Shown: positions 43,064 through 51,504, counted from the stretch's first letter. The stretch: DNA of 64,000 bases from Pseudomonadota bacterium (GCA_018902545.1 JAHIQM010000020.1:1-64000), one strand, 5' to 3'. Numbers and translations are program-made. The notes: generated by a model not told the origin, from the letters alone.

Positions 43064-45216
43064 GAGGCCTCGTCCTCTTGGGCGAGAAACCCGTAATGGG
43101 CCATGGCGTCGAGAATGCCCGCCGCAAAAGACGCCTCGGAAAAATGGATACCCTCGATGTTCGCCAGATCGGACAATTCCGAGATGTGCCGGTTGTCCAC
43201 CACCGTGCCCAGGGTGTTGCCGCGCAGCATGTCGGCGTCGGCCCCGGTCACTCCGGCGACCAGGGTGTTCTCCAGCGGGAAGTCGAGCTGTTCCGAGCAC
43301 CAGCGCAGCGCCAGGCCCTTGGAAGCCCTGAGCGGCAGCACGTCCAGGTATTGGCCGAAGGAGACGAGTACGTTCACGGCCTGTTCGTTGTGCTGGAGCA
43401 GCTGGCGGACCTGCTGCCCGGTGATCATGGAGGCGTCGATGTAGTAGCTGATCTTGAAAGGGCTCTGGTGAATTTTGGGTTGTAGGGCCAGGCCCGGGAT
43501 TTCGCGCAAGGTCTCGCGCACGGCGCGCGGGTCCCAGAGGTGGTTGATGTGGCGTTCCCAGATGGAGTCCTGGGTCAGGCTCGGAGCGTAGTGGATCTCC
43601 GTGCCCTGGCCTGAGATCAGTACGTCTGGTTGCGGAATCCTGTGCTTGCGCAGAGTGGCCAGGGCGTTGTCCAGGCGGCGTCCGGTGGCGATGCCAAAGA
43701 GGACGGTCTTGCGGTGGGCGTGCAAGGTCTGCATGAGCGTGGCCAGGGACTGTTCTTCGCCAATGAGGCTTAAGTCCAACTCGGCGACGAGCGCCTGTTT
43801 GCGGGAGATGCCCCGACGCCGGATGGGCGCCATACGGACCAGCGGCTCGGTTTTATCGACCAGCGGGCGCACGACTGCGAGATATTTTTCCACGTGCGCT
43901 GGCCAGGAATAATGGCGACGTACACCGGCGAGTCCGTTTTTGGCCAAGGTGCGCCACTGTTTCCGGTCGGTCAGGGTCTGCAGGATCGCCTCGGCCATGG
44001 CTTCTTTGTCCAGGGGATCGACCAGGACGCCGTTGCGGCAGTTCCTGATGATGTCGATGGGCCCTCCGTCCTCCGTGGCCACAATGGGCAGCCCGCAGGC
44101 GGCGGCTTCGAGCAGGGTCAGGCCGAAGGGCTCGGTCAGGGCCGGGTTGACGAAGACGCCGCGCGAAGCGGCGGCGAGGCGGAAGAGCGTGGCCACTTCC
44201 TCGGGCTTGTGATGCTTGGGGTAAGCGACCTTGCCGTAGAGATCGTGGCGATCGACGGCCAGGAGGATGTCGCTGAGCACGTTTCTGGCGCCGTCGTCCA
44301 TGTCCTGGATGTCGTCACGGTTGCCGGCGACGATGACCAGGTTGGCGGCCTGCTGCAGTTCCGGGGATTCCCCGTAGGCGTCGATGAGGGTCACGATGTT
44401 TTTTTTCGGGTCCGGACGCGAGAGGGCCAGCACCATGGGCTTGGTGGGCCGATGCAGGAAACGCTTGAGTTCCCGCGCGATGGGGCTCCCTTTTTCACTT
44501 TCGCGGGACGGATGGAAATGGCTCAAATCCGTGCCCGGCGGAATTACGCGCATGCAGTCGGGCTGGTAGAAATCGTAGAGTCCGTATTGCTCCTCAATCT
44601 CCTGATCCGTGCTGGTGATGATGCGCTCGGCCGCGCCGAGTGTGATCTCCTCCGCTTCGATGCGCCGCGACATCCTGTAGGTGTCCTCGATCTGGCCGCG
44701 GGAGATGCCGCTGGCCAGCAGGCGCAGGCGCTTGCTGTGCCCCAGGGAATGGCCCGTGTGTATCAGTGGGATGCCGAGCTGGTGCGAGAGGCGGGCTCCG
44801 ACGTATCCGGCGTCAGCGTAATGACTGTGCAGAATGTCGGGGATGCGGTCCTGGCTTTTGAGAAACGTGAAAACATTGTCGGAAAAATTGTCCAGGCTGT
44901 CCCACAGCAGCTCCTTGCGCAGATACTTTTCTTCGCCGCACTCGATGCGCACGATGCTTGCCTTGTCCGAGAGGGGCTCGATCACCTGTGCGTAATCCGG
45001 GCTGACCGAGTCATCGATGACCCTGCGGGTCAGCAGAATCACCTTCTCGACGTCCGGCTTCACGCCCAGGGCGCGGGCCAGTTCGACTACATATTTGACC
45101 TGCCCTCCGGTGTCCGCGTCGCGGCCCAGTTCCAGGTCGTGTCCGCGCACAAGGCCGTGAATGCTCAGCAGCACGATGAACAAGGGCTTTTTTTTGGTTC
45201 GTTTGCCAGTCTTCAC
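43060..45216 (-). CDS. sps: Sucrose-phosphate synthase with degenerate phosphatase-like domain
   Basis: The 718-residue enzyme makes sucrose-6-phosphate from a nucleotide-glucose and fructose-6-phosphate. The GT-B part has the SPS start SIHGLVRGHDLELGRDADTGGQ, a Leloir motif LALSRPDPKKN and EPFGLTLLEAAACGLPIVAT (E-x7-E). From about residue 470 a HAD-like domain follows, but motif I is AELDLSLIG (Glu where the nucleophilic Asp belongs) and motif IV is VTGADADML, so it is probably inactive, as in Synechocystis SPS. The GTG start at 45216 overlaps the fructokinase stop (GTGA) with GGAG upstream; the longer open frame is the fructokinase in another frame. Confidence 0.9.
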   Translation of the reverse strand: MKTGKRTKKKPLFIVLLSIHGLVRGHDLELGRDADTGGQVKYVVELARALGVKPDVEKVILLTRRVIDDSVSPDYAQVIEPLSDKASIVRIECGEEKYLRKELLWDSLDNFSDNVFTFLKSQDRIPDILHSHYADAGYVGARLSHQLGIPLIHTGHSLGHSKRLRLLASGISRGQIEDTYRMSRRIEAEEITLGAAERIITSTDQEIEEQYGLYDFYQPDCMRVIPPGTDLSHFHPSRESEKGSPIARELKRFLHRPTKPMVLALSRPDPKKNIVTLIDAYGESPELQQAANLVIVAGNRDDIQDMDDGARNVLSDILLAVDRHDLYGKVAYPKHHKPEEVATLFRLAAASRGVFVNPALTEPFGLTLLEAAACGLPIVATEDGGPIDIIRNCRNGVLVDPLDKEAMAEAILQTLTDRKQWRTLAKNGLAGVRRHYSWPAHVEKYLAVVRPLVDKTEPLVRMAPIRRRGISRKQALVAELDLSLIGEEQSLATLMQTLHAHRKTVLFGIATGRRLDNALATLRKHRIPQPDVLISGQGTEIHYAPSLTQDSIWERHINHLWDPRAVRETLREIPGLALQPKIHQSPFKISYYIDASMITGQQVRQLLQHNEQAVNVLVSFGQYLDVLPLRASKGLALRWCSEQLDFPLENTLVAGVTGADADMLRGNTLGTVVDNRHISELSDLANIEGIHFSEASFAAGILDAMAHYGFLAQEDEAS

Positions 45217-46166
45217 AGTCTCCACTCCTTGAAAAAAGGCTGGTAGAAATCCCGGTTCTCCGGGACAGCTCCGCGAATTTCGCAAATGGCAGCGGCAAAG
45301 GCGCTTGCTCGTTCCAGGGCGATGTCCACGGACCAGGACAAGGCCATCCCGAGAATGCACGCGGCGGCAAAGGCGTCGCCCGCGCCCACCGTGTCCAGAA
45401 TATGCAAGGCCCGGCTTTCAGGCGCTGCGCTCGAGAAGTCGCCGCCCTGGTCGAGCTGCCAGGAGCCTTCGCCCCCGCAGGTGACGATCAGGCGCTTGAT
45501 CTCGAACCTGTCCTTCAGGGCTGCGGCCTGCCCTTGCGGGGAAGACTCGTGCACTGCGAACATGGTGCCCAGGGCCCGCAACTCATCGTCATTCAGCTTC
45601 ACGATGTCGGCCTGTTCCAGGGAAAAGCGCACCGCGTGCTCATCATACCAGGGTTCGCGCAGGTTGATGTCCAGAAAGCGCGGGGCCGGGGTCTTGCGAA
45701 GTATTTCCGCCAGCGCCTGCCGGGAGTCAGGATGGCGCTGGCTCAAGGTGCCGAAATAGACCAGCCTTGGCGTTGCAGCCGAAGCCGCGGCGGCCGCGCG
45801 GGCCGGGTCAATGAAGTCGTAGGCCTGATGTGGCAGGATTTCGAAGCGGTGCCCCGTGTCTTCAATATGCACCAGCACGCGTCCGGTTGGATGCTTTTTA
45901 TCGATCTGTACGGCTGCGGTGTCCATGCCCCACGCGTTCATGCCCTCAAGCATCCGGGCCCCAAGTGCATCATCGCCGAGCCGGGAGGCAAGAAGCGGAT
46001 TTTGCCCGAAAGCTGACAGGTGCCTGGCGACGTTGAACGGCGCGCCGCCGGGCACGGCGCGGTCCGGGAAGACATCGGCCAGCATTTCCCCGAAGAGGAG
46101 CGTGGCAGGCGTGGCTGCCTCTGGCTGTTCCGTACGCCCTGGAGTGGTTTGTTCTGAGTTTATCAT
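45213..46166 (-). CDS. Fructokinase, PfkB/ribokinase family
   Basis: The 317-residue sugar kinase is predicted to phosphorylate fructose at C6. The family motifs are ALLFGEMLADVFPD-type start, PGGAPFNVARHLSAFG (GG substrate motif) and DTVGAGDAFAAACILG, with the catalytic Asp and anion hole. It is the first gene of the four-gene sucrose operon, overlapping the synthase gene by GTGA. Its job is either to recycle fructose from amylosucrase or to make fructose-6-phosphate for sucrose synthesis. The ATG has only a weak AAGATAG upstream. An AT-rich leader of about 205 nt precedes it. Confidence 0.88.
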   Translation of the reverse strand: MINSEQTTPGRTEQPEAATPATLLFGEMLADVFPDRAVPGGAPFNVARHLSAFGQNPLLASRLGDDALGARMLEGMNAWGMDTAAVQIDKKHPTGRVLVHIEDTGHRFEILPHQAYDFIDPARAAAAASAATPRLVYFGTLSQRHPDSRQALAEILRKTPAPRFLDINLREPWYDEHAVRFSLEQADIVKLNDDELRALGTMFAVHESSPQGQAAALKDRFEIKRLIVTCGGEGSWQLDQGGDFSSAAPESRALHILDTVGAGDAFAAACILGMALSWSVDIALERASAFAAAICEIRGAVPENRDFYQPFFKEWRL

Positions 46167-46208
46167 GTGTCTATCTTGTGATAATATTTAAGTATGTGAA
46201 TATTTTAA

Positions 46209-46228
46209 ATGAATATTTCCTTATTCAT
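46209..46228. promoter_or_regulatory. Inverted repeat in the sucrose operon leader
   Basis: ATGAATA (46209-46215) and TATTCAT (46222-46228) form a perfect 7-bp inverted repeat with a 6-nt centre, 43 bp upstream of the fructokinase ATG. It could be an operator or a weak leader hairpin. Confidence 0.35.
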
Positions 46229-46380
46229 GAACCATTTCATGTCGGATATGTGTCGAGCCAAATAAATTTATTTCTCGCTATGAACCACCCGTTTTCATTT
46301 TATCTTTACGATGATTGTACAATGATTTTGTCGAGATGTGTGACAAGCGGATCAATAAAAAAACTGATGCAATTCTATTT

Positions 46381-46408
46381 GTTATATTATTTAACTAATT
46401 GATGTCAA
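46381..46408 (-). promoter_or_regulatory. Probable promoter of the sucrose operon
   Basis: On the minus strand TTGACA (46403-46408), a 16-nt spacer and TATAAC (46381-46386) form one of the best sigma-70-type promoters in the window. Transcription would begin near 46374, leaving a leader of about 205 nt before the fructokinase ATG. Confidence 0.55.
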
Positions 46409-46565
46409 TAAATTGGAAAATATGAAATTTCCGTTCAAGAAGAGATAATAATCATCGGAATGGTTGATTGCCGTTGAGACAGGACAGATCAAGACGACGA
46501 GGGCGTTCGCCCAGGTATGCGTAGCCCCGGGTGGATCCTTTCCAGATCAGAGACTAATGACACGC

Positions 46566-46591
46566 AAAAAGGAGGCCGAGGCCTCCTTTTT
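46566..46591. terminator. Bidirectional terminator downstream of rpe
   Basis: AAAAAGGAGGCC (46566-46577) pairs with GGCCTCCTTTTT (46580-46591). On the minus strand it ends the ahb-hemB-rpe transcript 105 bp after rpe. On the plus strand it could end a short RNA made from the AT-rich region. Confidence 0.8.
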
Positions 46592-46695
46592 GTAATCTTG
46601 ATCGTATTCAGTTCACCCGATGACTCCGGGGCATTCCGTCGCGCTCACTTACACGGGGAGCAGCGTTCCATCATGGGGCGTGGAAGCCGGCGTTT

Positions 46696-47361
46696 CTACT
46701 TCGTGTGCACGGCTTCCTGAAAGGCCATGTGACGCTCGGCGTATGGGGGGAACCCAAAAAAGGCCGAACCCGAGACCAACACGTCGGCACCGAGGTTGAA
46801 AAGTTCACCGGCATTGTCCAGTGTCACGCCGCCATCGACCTGGATGAGGGTGGAAAGACCGCGTGAGCGGATCATGCCCGACAGGGCCGCGATCTTGTCT
46901 TTGCAGAAGGGGATGAAGGACTGCCCGCCGAAGCCGGGGTTGACGCTCATGATCAGCACCATGTCCAGCTGGGGCAGCAGGTATTCGACGATGTTCAGTG
47001 GTGTGGCCGGATTCAACGACAACCCGGTCTTCATGCCTGCCTCGCGGATGGCGCTGATCGTGCGCTCCAGGTGCAATGTGCTCTCGGCGTGGATGCACAG
47101 CAGGTCCGCGCCCGCGTCGGCGAATTCCCGGATGTAGCGCTCCGGGCGCTCGATCATCAGGTGCACGTCGAAGAAGAGCTTGGACGTCTTGCGCAGACGC
47201 CCGATGATCGGCGGGCCGAAGGTGATGTTGGGCACGAAATTGCCGTCCATGACATCCCAGTGCACCCATTTGAGACCCGCCTCTTCAAGCGCCGTAAGTT
47301 CGGCTCGCAGGGCTCCGAAATCCGAGGACAGCAGGGAGGGGGAGAGTATGAATTCGCGCAT
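46696..47361 (-). CDS. rpe: Ribulose-phosphate 3-epimerase
   Basis: The 221-residue TIM-barrel enzyme interconverts ribulose-5-phosphate and xylulose-5-phosphate. Family signatures are ILSPSLLSSDFGALRAEL, VHWDVMDGNFVPNITFGP (metal-binding His/Asp), DVHLMIERP and LIMSVNPGFGGQSFI, then VDGGVTLDNAGEL. The ATG at 47361 shares its first base with the stop of the Ahb subunit gene (TGATG) and has GGGAGG upstream. Why a pentose-phosphate gene closes a heme operon is not obvious; it may simply be co-transcribed. Confidence 0.95.
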   Translation of the reverse strand: MREFILSPSLLSSDFGALRAELTALEEAGLKWVHWDVMDGNFVPNITFGPPIIGRLRKTSKLFFDVHLMIERPERYIREFADAGADLLCIHAESTLHLERTISAIREAGMKTGLSLNPATPLNIVEYLLPQLDMVLIMSVNPGFGGQSFIPFCKDKIAALSGMIRSRGLSTLIQVDGGVTLDNAGELFNLGADVLVSGSAFFGFPPYAERHMAFQEAVHTK

Positions 47362-47819
47362 CAGTCCTCCCGTTCGCCCATCTTGAAGTCGACCTGGATC
47401 TTGTACATCTTGGTGGCTGGCAGGTTCAGGATGGAGATGCCGGTCTTGCGCGTGATCCCCGCCAGGGTCTCCTGCACGTCTTCCCAGGAAGGGCCGATGA
47501 AGGTGAACCAGATGTTCTGACGGTGCTGACGCAGGTAGTTGTGGGTCACGCCGGGCAGCTTGTTTACCTCGGCGACGAACTCGGCGAGCTTGTCCTCGGG
47601 CACGGCGGCGGAGCACAGGGTGGAATGCCAGCCCAGTTTCTTGGACTGGAAATTGGCTCCGATGCGTCGGATCACGCCTTTTTCGGTCAGCGCCCGCACC
47701 CGGGCCAGGGCCTCGGCCTCGGTCAGGCCGACCTGACGGCCGATCTCTTCGTAGGGCCGGGGTTCGAGCGGGAATCCGGTCTGGATCATGTCCAGGATCT
47801 TCTTGTCAAAATCGTCCAT
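47361..47819 (-). CDS. Siroheme decarboxylase subunit (AhbA/AhbB, Lrp/AsnC-like)
   Basis: The 152-residue Lrp/AsnC-type protein has an N-terminal winged-helix part (EIGRQVGLTEAEALARVRALTEKGVIRRIGA) and a C-terminal RAM-like ligand domain (HNYLRQHRQNIWFTFIGPS). In sulfate reducers and methanogens such proteins form the AhbAB complex that removes two carboxyl groups from siroheme to give 12,18-didecarboxysiroheme. The position next to ahbD, hemB and ahbC supports that role over transcriptional regulation. Only one subunit is encoded here, and I cannot decide A from B; the partner must lie elsewhere. Confidence 0.82.
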   Translation of the reverse strand: MDDFDKKILDMIQTGFPLEPRPYEEIGRQVGLTEAEALARVRALTEKGVIRRIGANFQSKKLGWHSTLCSAAVPEDKLAEFVAEVNKLPGVTHNYLRQHRQNIWFTFIGPSWEDVQETLAGITRKTGISILNLPATKMYKIQVDFKMGERED

Positions 47820-47831
47820 GTGTCCCCCGCA

Positions 47832-49010
47832 TCAGGCTTTACGTCGGTCGGCGAGTTTGGGCGTATACGTGCACAGCGGTTCTTCGCCCATATAGTTGTT
47901 GTCCATAGATTGGGCCCGGGCCCGGCACCCGCCGCAGACCTTGTGGTATTCGCAGATTCCGCACTTGCCTTCGTATTCTTCCTGAGTCCGAAACTGCTTG
48001 AACTGCTTTGAAGAGCGCCAGATCTCCGGGAACGGGGTGGTGCGGATGTTGCCGCAATCCAGTTCCAGGTAGCCGCAGGGCTGAACCTGTCCCACGTGCG
48101 AGATGAAACAGAAGCCCGTTCCGCCCAGGCAGCCACGAGTCATGGCGTCGAGTCCGAAGTTTTCCGGAGTGACCGGCACTCCCTCGGCCTTGGCCCGTTG
48201 GCGCATGATGCGGTAATAGTGGGGCGCGCAGGTGGCTTTCAAGTGCATCTTCGTGGTCTTGCGGAAATCGTAGAACCAGTTGAGCACTTCTTCGTAATCC
48301 TGACCCGTGATGACCTCGGCCCCGAGCTGGGCGGCCCGGCCCGTGGGCACGAGCAGGAAGATGTGCCAGGCCACGGCGCCGATGCGTTCGCACAGGTCAA
48401 AAATCTTCTTGAAACTGCCAAGGTTCGCCCGGGTCACGGTGGTGTTGACCTGAAATTCTATTCCCGCGCCTTTCAGGTACTCGATGCCGCGCAGGGATGC
48501 GTCGAACGCGCCCTGCACGCCGCGAAACTCGTCGTGGCTTGCCGCATCGGGACCGTCGATGGAGATGGAGCAGCGCTGAACCCCGGCCTCGCGCATCTGC
48601 TGCGCGGTCTCGGGGGTGATGAGGGTCCCGTTGGGAGACATGACGCAGCGCAGGCCCTTGTCCGTGGCGTAGCGGATCAGTTCGTACACGTCGGCGCGCA
48701 TCATGGGATCGCCGCCGGTGAAGATGATGATGGGGTTGCCGACCTGGTGGAAGGTGTCGATGAGGGCCTTGGCCTCGCTCGTGTCCAGTTCTCCCTCGTA
48801 GGGCTCCAGGTGCGCCTCGGCCCGGCAGTGCTTGCAGGCCAGGTTGCAGGAGCGCGTCACTTCCCAGGCGATGAGCTTGCAGGCCGGAGTGCCGTCGGGG
48901 AGCGTCATGACCATGCCGCCGGGATGTCCGCCGGGGTGCCCGCCCGGATGTCCGGCCGGAGGGCCGTCGAGGTTGCCGTGTCCTGCGCCGTGATGAGGAT
49001 GTTTATGCAT
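47832..49010 (-). CDS. ahbD: AhbD, heme synthase of the siroheme-dependent pathway
   Basis: The 392-residue radical SAM/SPASM enzyme converts two propionates of Fe-coproporphyrin III to vinyls, giving heme b. The SAM cluster is CNLACKHC (Cys55, 59, 62). Additional cysteines for auxiliary clusters lie in RGCLGGTGFC...PCGYLELDC and CGICEYHKVCGGC. The N-terminus is unusual: His/Gly-rich with three HPGG repeats within the first 33 residues, a likely metal-binding tail. The ATG shares a base with the hemB stop (TAATG), so translation is coupled. Confidence 0.9.
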   Translation of the reverse strand: MHKHPHHGAGHGNLDGPPAGHPGGHPGGHPGGMVMTLPDGTPACKLIAWEVTRSCNLACKHCRAEAHLEPYEGELDTSEAKALIDTFHQVGNPIIIFTGGDPMMRADVYELIRYATDKGLRCVMSPNGTLITPETAQQMREAGVQRCSISIDGPDAASHDEFRGVQGAFDASLRGIEYLKGAGIEFQVNTTVTRANLGSFKKIFDLCERIGAVAWHIFLLVPTGRAAQLGAEVITGQDYEEVLNWFYDFRKTTKMHLKATCAPHYYRIMRQRAKAEGVPVTPENFGLDAMTRGCLGGTGFCFISHVGQVQPCGYLELDCGNIRTTPFPEIWRSSKQFKQFRTQEEYEGKCGICEYHKVCGGCRARAQSMDNNYMGEEPLCTYTPKLADRRKA

Positions 49011-49987
49011 TAGACGTGTCCCGCCTTGAGCAGGTCTTGGGTAAAGTAGGAGAGGATCAGGTCCGCGCCCGCGCGTTTGAAGGCGACGAGGCTTTCGAGC
49101 GCCACGGCGGTTTCATCGATCCAGCCGAGCTGTCCGGCGGCCTTGATCTGGCTGTATTCGCCGCTGACCTGGTAGGCGGCCACGGGCAGGTCGAAGTTGT
49201 CACGCACCAGGCGGATGACGTCGAGGTAGGGCAGGCCCGGCTTGACCATGAGGATGTCCGCGCCCTCCTCCACATCGGCGGCCGCTTCGCGCAAGGCTTC
49301 GCGCCAGTTGGCCGGGTCCATCTGATAGGACTTGCGGTCCCCGAATTTTGGCGCGCTCTCGGCCGCGTCGCGGAAGGGGCCGTAAAAGGCCGAGGAGTAC
49401 TTGACTGCGTAGGACATGATGGGCGTGCTGAGGAACCCCTCTTTGTCCAGGGCCTGGCGGATGGCGGCCACGCGGCCGTCCATCATGTCCGAGGGGGCGA
49501 CGATGTCCGCACCGGCCTTGGCCTGGGCCACGGCCGCGCGGGCCAATAGCGTCAGGGTCGGGTCATTCTGGACCAGCCCTTCCGGCGTGACCAGACCGCA
49601 GTGCCCGTGCGAGGTGTACTCGCACAGGCAGGTGTCCGCGACCACGATAAGCTCCGGCCAGCGGTTTTTGATGCGGCGAATGGCCTGCTGCACGATGCCA
49701 GTCTCGGCGTAGGCCTGGGAGCCGGCCGGGTCTTTGTCCACGGGAATGCCGAACAGGATCAGACTTTTCAGGCCCGCGTCCACTGCCCCCGCGACCTCGT
49801 CCATGAGTTGGTTCAGTCCCAGCTGGAACTGTCCCGGCATGGAGGAGATGGGTTTGCGGAAGTCCGGGTCGGACTCGACCACGAAGTAAGGCTGGATCAG
49901 GTCGTCCCGGGAAAGCCTGCTTTCGCGGACCAAGTCCCGCATGGCACGGGAAGAGCGCAGCCGGCGGCCGCGATGAAACGTGTTCAT
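49010..49987 (-). CDS. hemB: Porphobilinogen synthase (delta-aminolevulinate dehydratase)
   Basis: The 325-residue TIM-barrel enzyme condenses two 5-aminolevulinates to porphobilinogen. The zinc site is [12 protein letters not shown] (three Cys), and the Schiff-base lysines are in [18 protein letters not shown] and [22 protein letters not shown] is also invariant. The ATG at 49987 follows GGGAGGGG; the frame is open 54 bp further, into ahbC. It lies between ahbC and ahbD, as in other Desulfovibrionales heme clusters. Confidence 0.96.
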   Translation of the reverse strand: MNTFHRGRRLRSSRAMRDLVRESRLSRDDLIQPYFVVESDPDFRKPISSMPGQFQLGLNQLMDEVAGAVDAGLKSLILFGIPVDKDPAGSQAYAETGIVQQAIRRIKNRWPELIVVADTCLCEYTSHGHCGLVTPEGLVQNDPTLTLLARAAVAQAKAGADIVAPSDMMDGRVAAIRQALDKEGFLSTPIMSYAVKYSSAFYGPFRDAAESAPKFGDRKSYQMDPANWREALREAAADVEEGADILMVKPGLPYLDVIRLVRDNFDLPVAAYQVSGEYSQIKAAGQLGWIDETAVALESLVAFKRAGADLILSYFTQDLLKAGHV

Positions 49988-49998
49988 GATGCCCCTCC

Positions 49999-51192
49999 CT
50001 AGACCTTCTCGCCGCTGATTTCCTCGTCGGTCAGATAACATGCCGGGTCATGAGCCCAGAAGTCATCATAAAATGCCTCGGCGCGTGCCCGGAAGTTTCC
50101 GCCGCAGATGTTCAGGAAGCGGCAGGTCGCGCAACGGCCCTTCACGTGGGGGCGCTTGTCTTTGAGTTTGTGCAGGAGCTCGATCTTCTCGTCCACCCAT
50201 ATCTCGGAGAACGGGCGTTCAAGAACATTGCCGAAGGTGTGGTGGCGCATGAATTGATCCGCGTGCACGGAACCGTCCCAGGATATACAGCCGATGCCGC
50301 GTCCCGTGGAATTGCCTTCGTTCATTTTGAGCAGCTCCATCACTTCGGCCGCACGCTTGGGGTCTTCCTTGAGCATGCGAAAATAGACGTAGGGGCCGTC
50401 GGCGTGGTTGTCCACGGTCAGCACTTCCTTGGGCATCCCGCGATCGTGCAGATCCCGGGTGCGGTCCATGATCAGGTCGACCACGGCACGCGTCTCGGCG
50501 TGGTCCAGGTCTTCCTTTATGAGTTCAGAGCCGCGGCCGGAATAGACCAGGTGGTAAAAACAGATGCGCGGCACTTCCAGGGCCTCGATGAGGTCGAAGA
50601 GGTGCGGGATTTCCGAGGCATTGCGCTTGTTGATGGTGAATCTGAGGCCGACTTTCAGGCCCTCGGCCTGACAGTTCTCGACGCCCTTGAGCGCCTGCTT
50701 GTAGGAGCCGGTCACCCCTCGGAACTTGTCGTGCACGGCCTCGGCGCCGTCCAGGGAGATGCCGACGTAAGACAGACCCACTTCTTTGAGTTCCCGGGCC
50801 TTGGCCTTGGTGATCAGCGTTCCGTTGGTGGAGATGACCGCGCGCATGCCCGTGGAGGTGGCGTACTTGGCCAGGTCCACCAAATCCTCGCGTACCAGGG
50901 GCTCGCCGCCGGAGAACAGGATGACCGGCGCGCCGAACTTGGCCAGATCGTCGATCATGGCCTTGGCCTGATCCGTGGAGATGGGGTCCTTGTGGGCGCT
51001 GGGTTCCACGGCGTGGGCGTAACAGTGCACGCATTTGAGGTTGCAACGCTGGGTCATGTTCCAGACCACAACGGGTTTTTTGTCCTTTGCGAACTGCAGC
51101 AGGTGAGAGGGGAGTTGGGCGGAATCGCGTCCGTAGCGCAGTGCGTCGGAAGGTTCTACGGTGCCGCAGTATAATTTTGAAATACCGATCAT
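49999..51192 (-). CDS. ahbC: AhbC, 12,18-didecarboxysiroheme deacetylase
   Basis: The 397-residue radical SAM/SPASM protein removes the acetate side chains of 12,18-didecarboxysiroheme to give Fe-coproporphyrin III. The SAM motif is [12 protein letters not shown]; the SPASM region ends with [13 protein letters not shown]. The N-terminus [22 protein letters not shown] is characteristic of AhbC in sulfate reducers. It heads the ahbC-hemB-ahbD operon. Upstream lies a 5-bp-stem terminator for the preceding gene and a palindromic CCTTG/CAAGG site. Confidence 0.9.
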   Translation of the reverse strand: MIGISKLYCGTVEPSDALRYGRDSAQLPSHLLQFAKDKKPVVVWNMTQRCNLKCVHCYAHAVEPSAHKDPISTDQAKAMIDDLAKFGAPVILFSGGEPLVREDLVDLAKYATSTGMRAVISTNGTLITKAKARELKEVGLSYVGISLDGAEAVHDKFRGVTGSYKQALKGVENCQAEGLKVGLRFTINKRNASEIPHLFDLIEALEVPRICFYHLVYSGRGSELIKEDLDHAETRAVVDLIMDRTRDLHDRGMPKEVLTVDNHADGPYVYFRMLKEDPKRAAEVMELLKMNEGNSTGRGIGCISWDGSVHADQFMRHHTFGNVLERPFSEIWVDEKIELLHKLKDKRPHVKGRCATCRFLNICGGNFRARAEAFYDDFWAHDPACYLTDEEISGEKV

Positions 51193-51267
51193 TGTTGCCT
51201 CATGTGAACGCAGGGGTTCGTCGGGGTGATGCGGACTTTGTCGCTTTGTTTGGCGGCAAGGTCCGTT

Positions 51268-51290
51268 AAAAATGCAAAAGCCGAAGGCTT
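51268..51290 (-). terminator. Weak terminator after the Yip1-coupled small ORF
   Basis: On the minus strand AAGCC (51286-51290) and GGCTT (51278-51282), with loop TTC, are followed by a T-rich stretch (TTTTGCATTTTT). It lies between the small ORF and ahbC. The stem is only 5 bp. Confidence 0.35.
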
Positions 51291-51304
51291 GTCCTAATAG
51301 CTGC

Positions 51305-51320
51305 CCTTGTCAAGTCAAGG
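51305..51320. promoter_or_regulatory. Palindromic site upstream of ahbC
   Basis: CCTTG (51305-51309) and CAAGG (51316-51320) are inverted around TCAAGT, about 113 bp before the ahbC ATG. On the minus strand it reads as tandem TTGAC, and TTGACA (51309-51314) could be a -35. The regulator is unknown. Confidence 0.3.
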
Positions 51321-51330
51321 CCGAAAACGT

Positions 51331-51504
51331 CTATTGCAGGGTGCGGGTGGGCGGTTCCAGGCTCAATAGCGCGGCCGTTTTGTCGTTGCGGTCCCTGGCG
51401 GGAAGCTCTTGTCCCGCTGATGAGGTATTGTCGTCAGCGCGGGAGGCGGGGCGGTCTTCGCGCCGGTTGATGGCCAGTCGCCACAGTGCCTTGAAGCTGC
51501 GCAT
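51331..51504 (-). CDS. 57-residue protein coupled to the Yip1 gene
   Basis: The ATG at 51504 shares its first base with the upstream stop (TGATG) and lies just behind a GGAGGGG Shine-Dalgarno, so it is set up for coupled translation. The product begins MRSFKALWRLAINRREDRPAS, a basic amphipathic start, and continues as a polar, low-complexity tail ending PPTRTLQ. No membrane segment or known motif is seen. The spacing evidence is strong, the composition neutral, so I rate it as probably translated but of unknown function. Confidence 0.5.
   Translation of the reverse strand: MRSFKALWRLAINRREDRPASRADDNTSSAGQELPARDRNDKTAALLSLEPPTRTLQ

Larger units (their letters stand above)
46167..46695. other. 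529-bp intergenic region, strikingly AT-rich in its left half
   Basis: Between the sucrose operon and rpe, 46167-46450 is AT-rich in contrast to the GC-rich genes on both sides. It holds a strong minus-strand promoter (46381-46408), a 7-bp inverted repeat (46209-46228) and, toward rpe, a terminator (46566-46591). No convincing ORF was found; open frames here lack ribosome-binding sites. Confidence 0.6.

Noticed and set aside
46178-46402. 74-codon plus-strand frame in the AT-rich region
   Set aside because: No Shine-Dalgarno, Phe/Leu/Tyr-rich because of AT content, and it runs against the likely sucrose operon promoter.
48900-49010. Tandem repeats resembling a short direct-repeat array
   Set aside because: These encode the HPGG repeats of AhbD and are not CRISPR-like: no spacers of uniform length.
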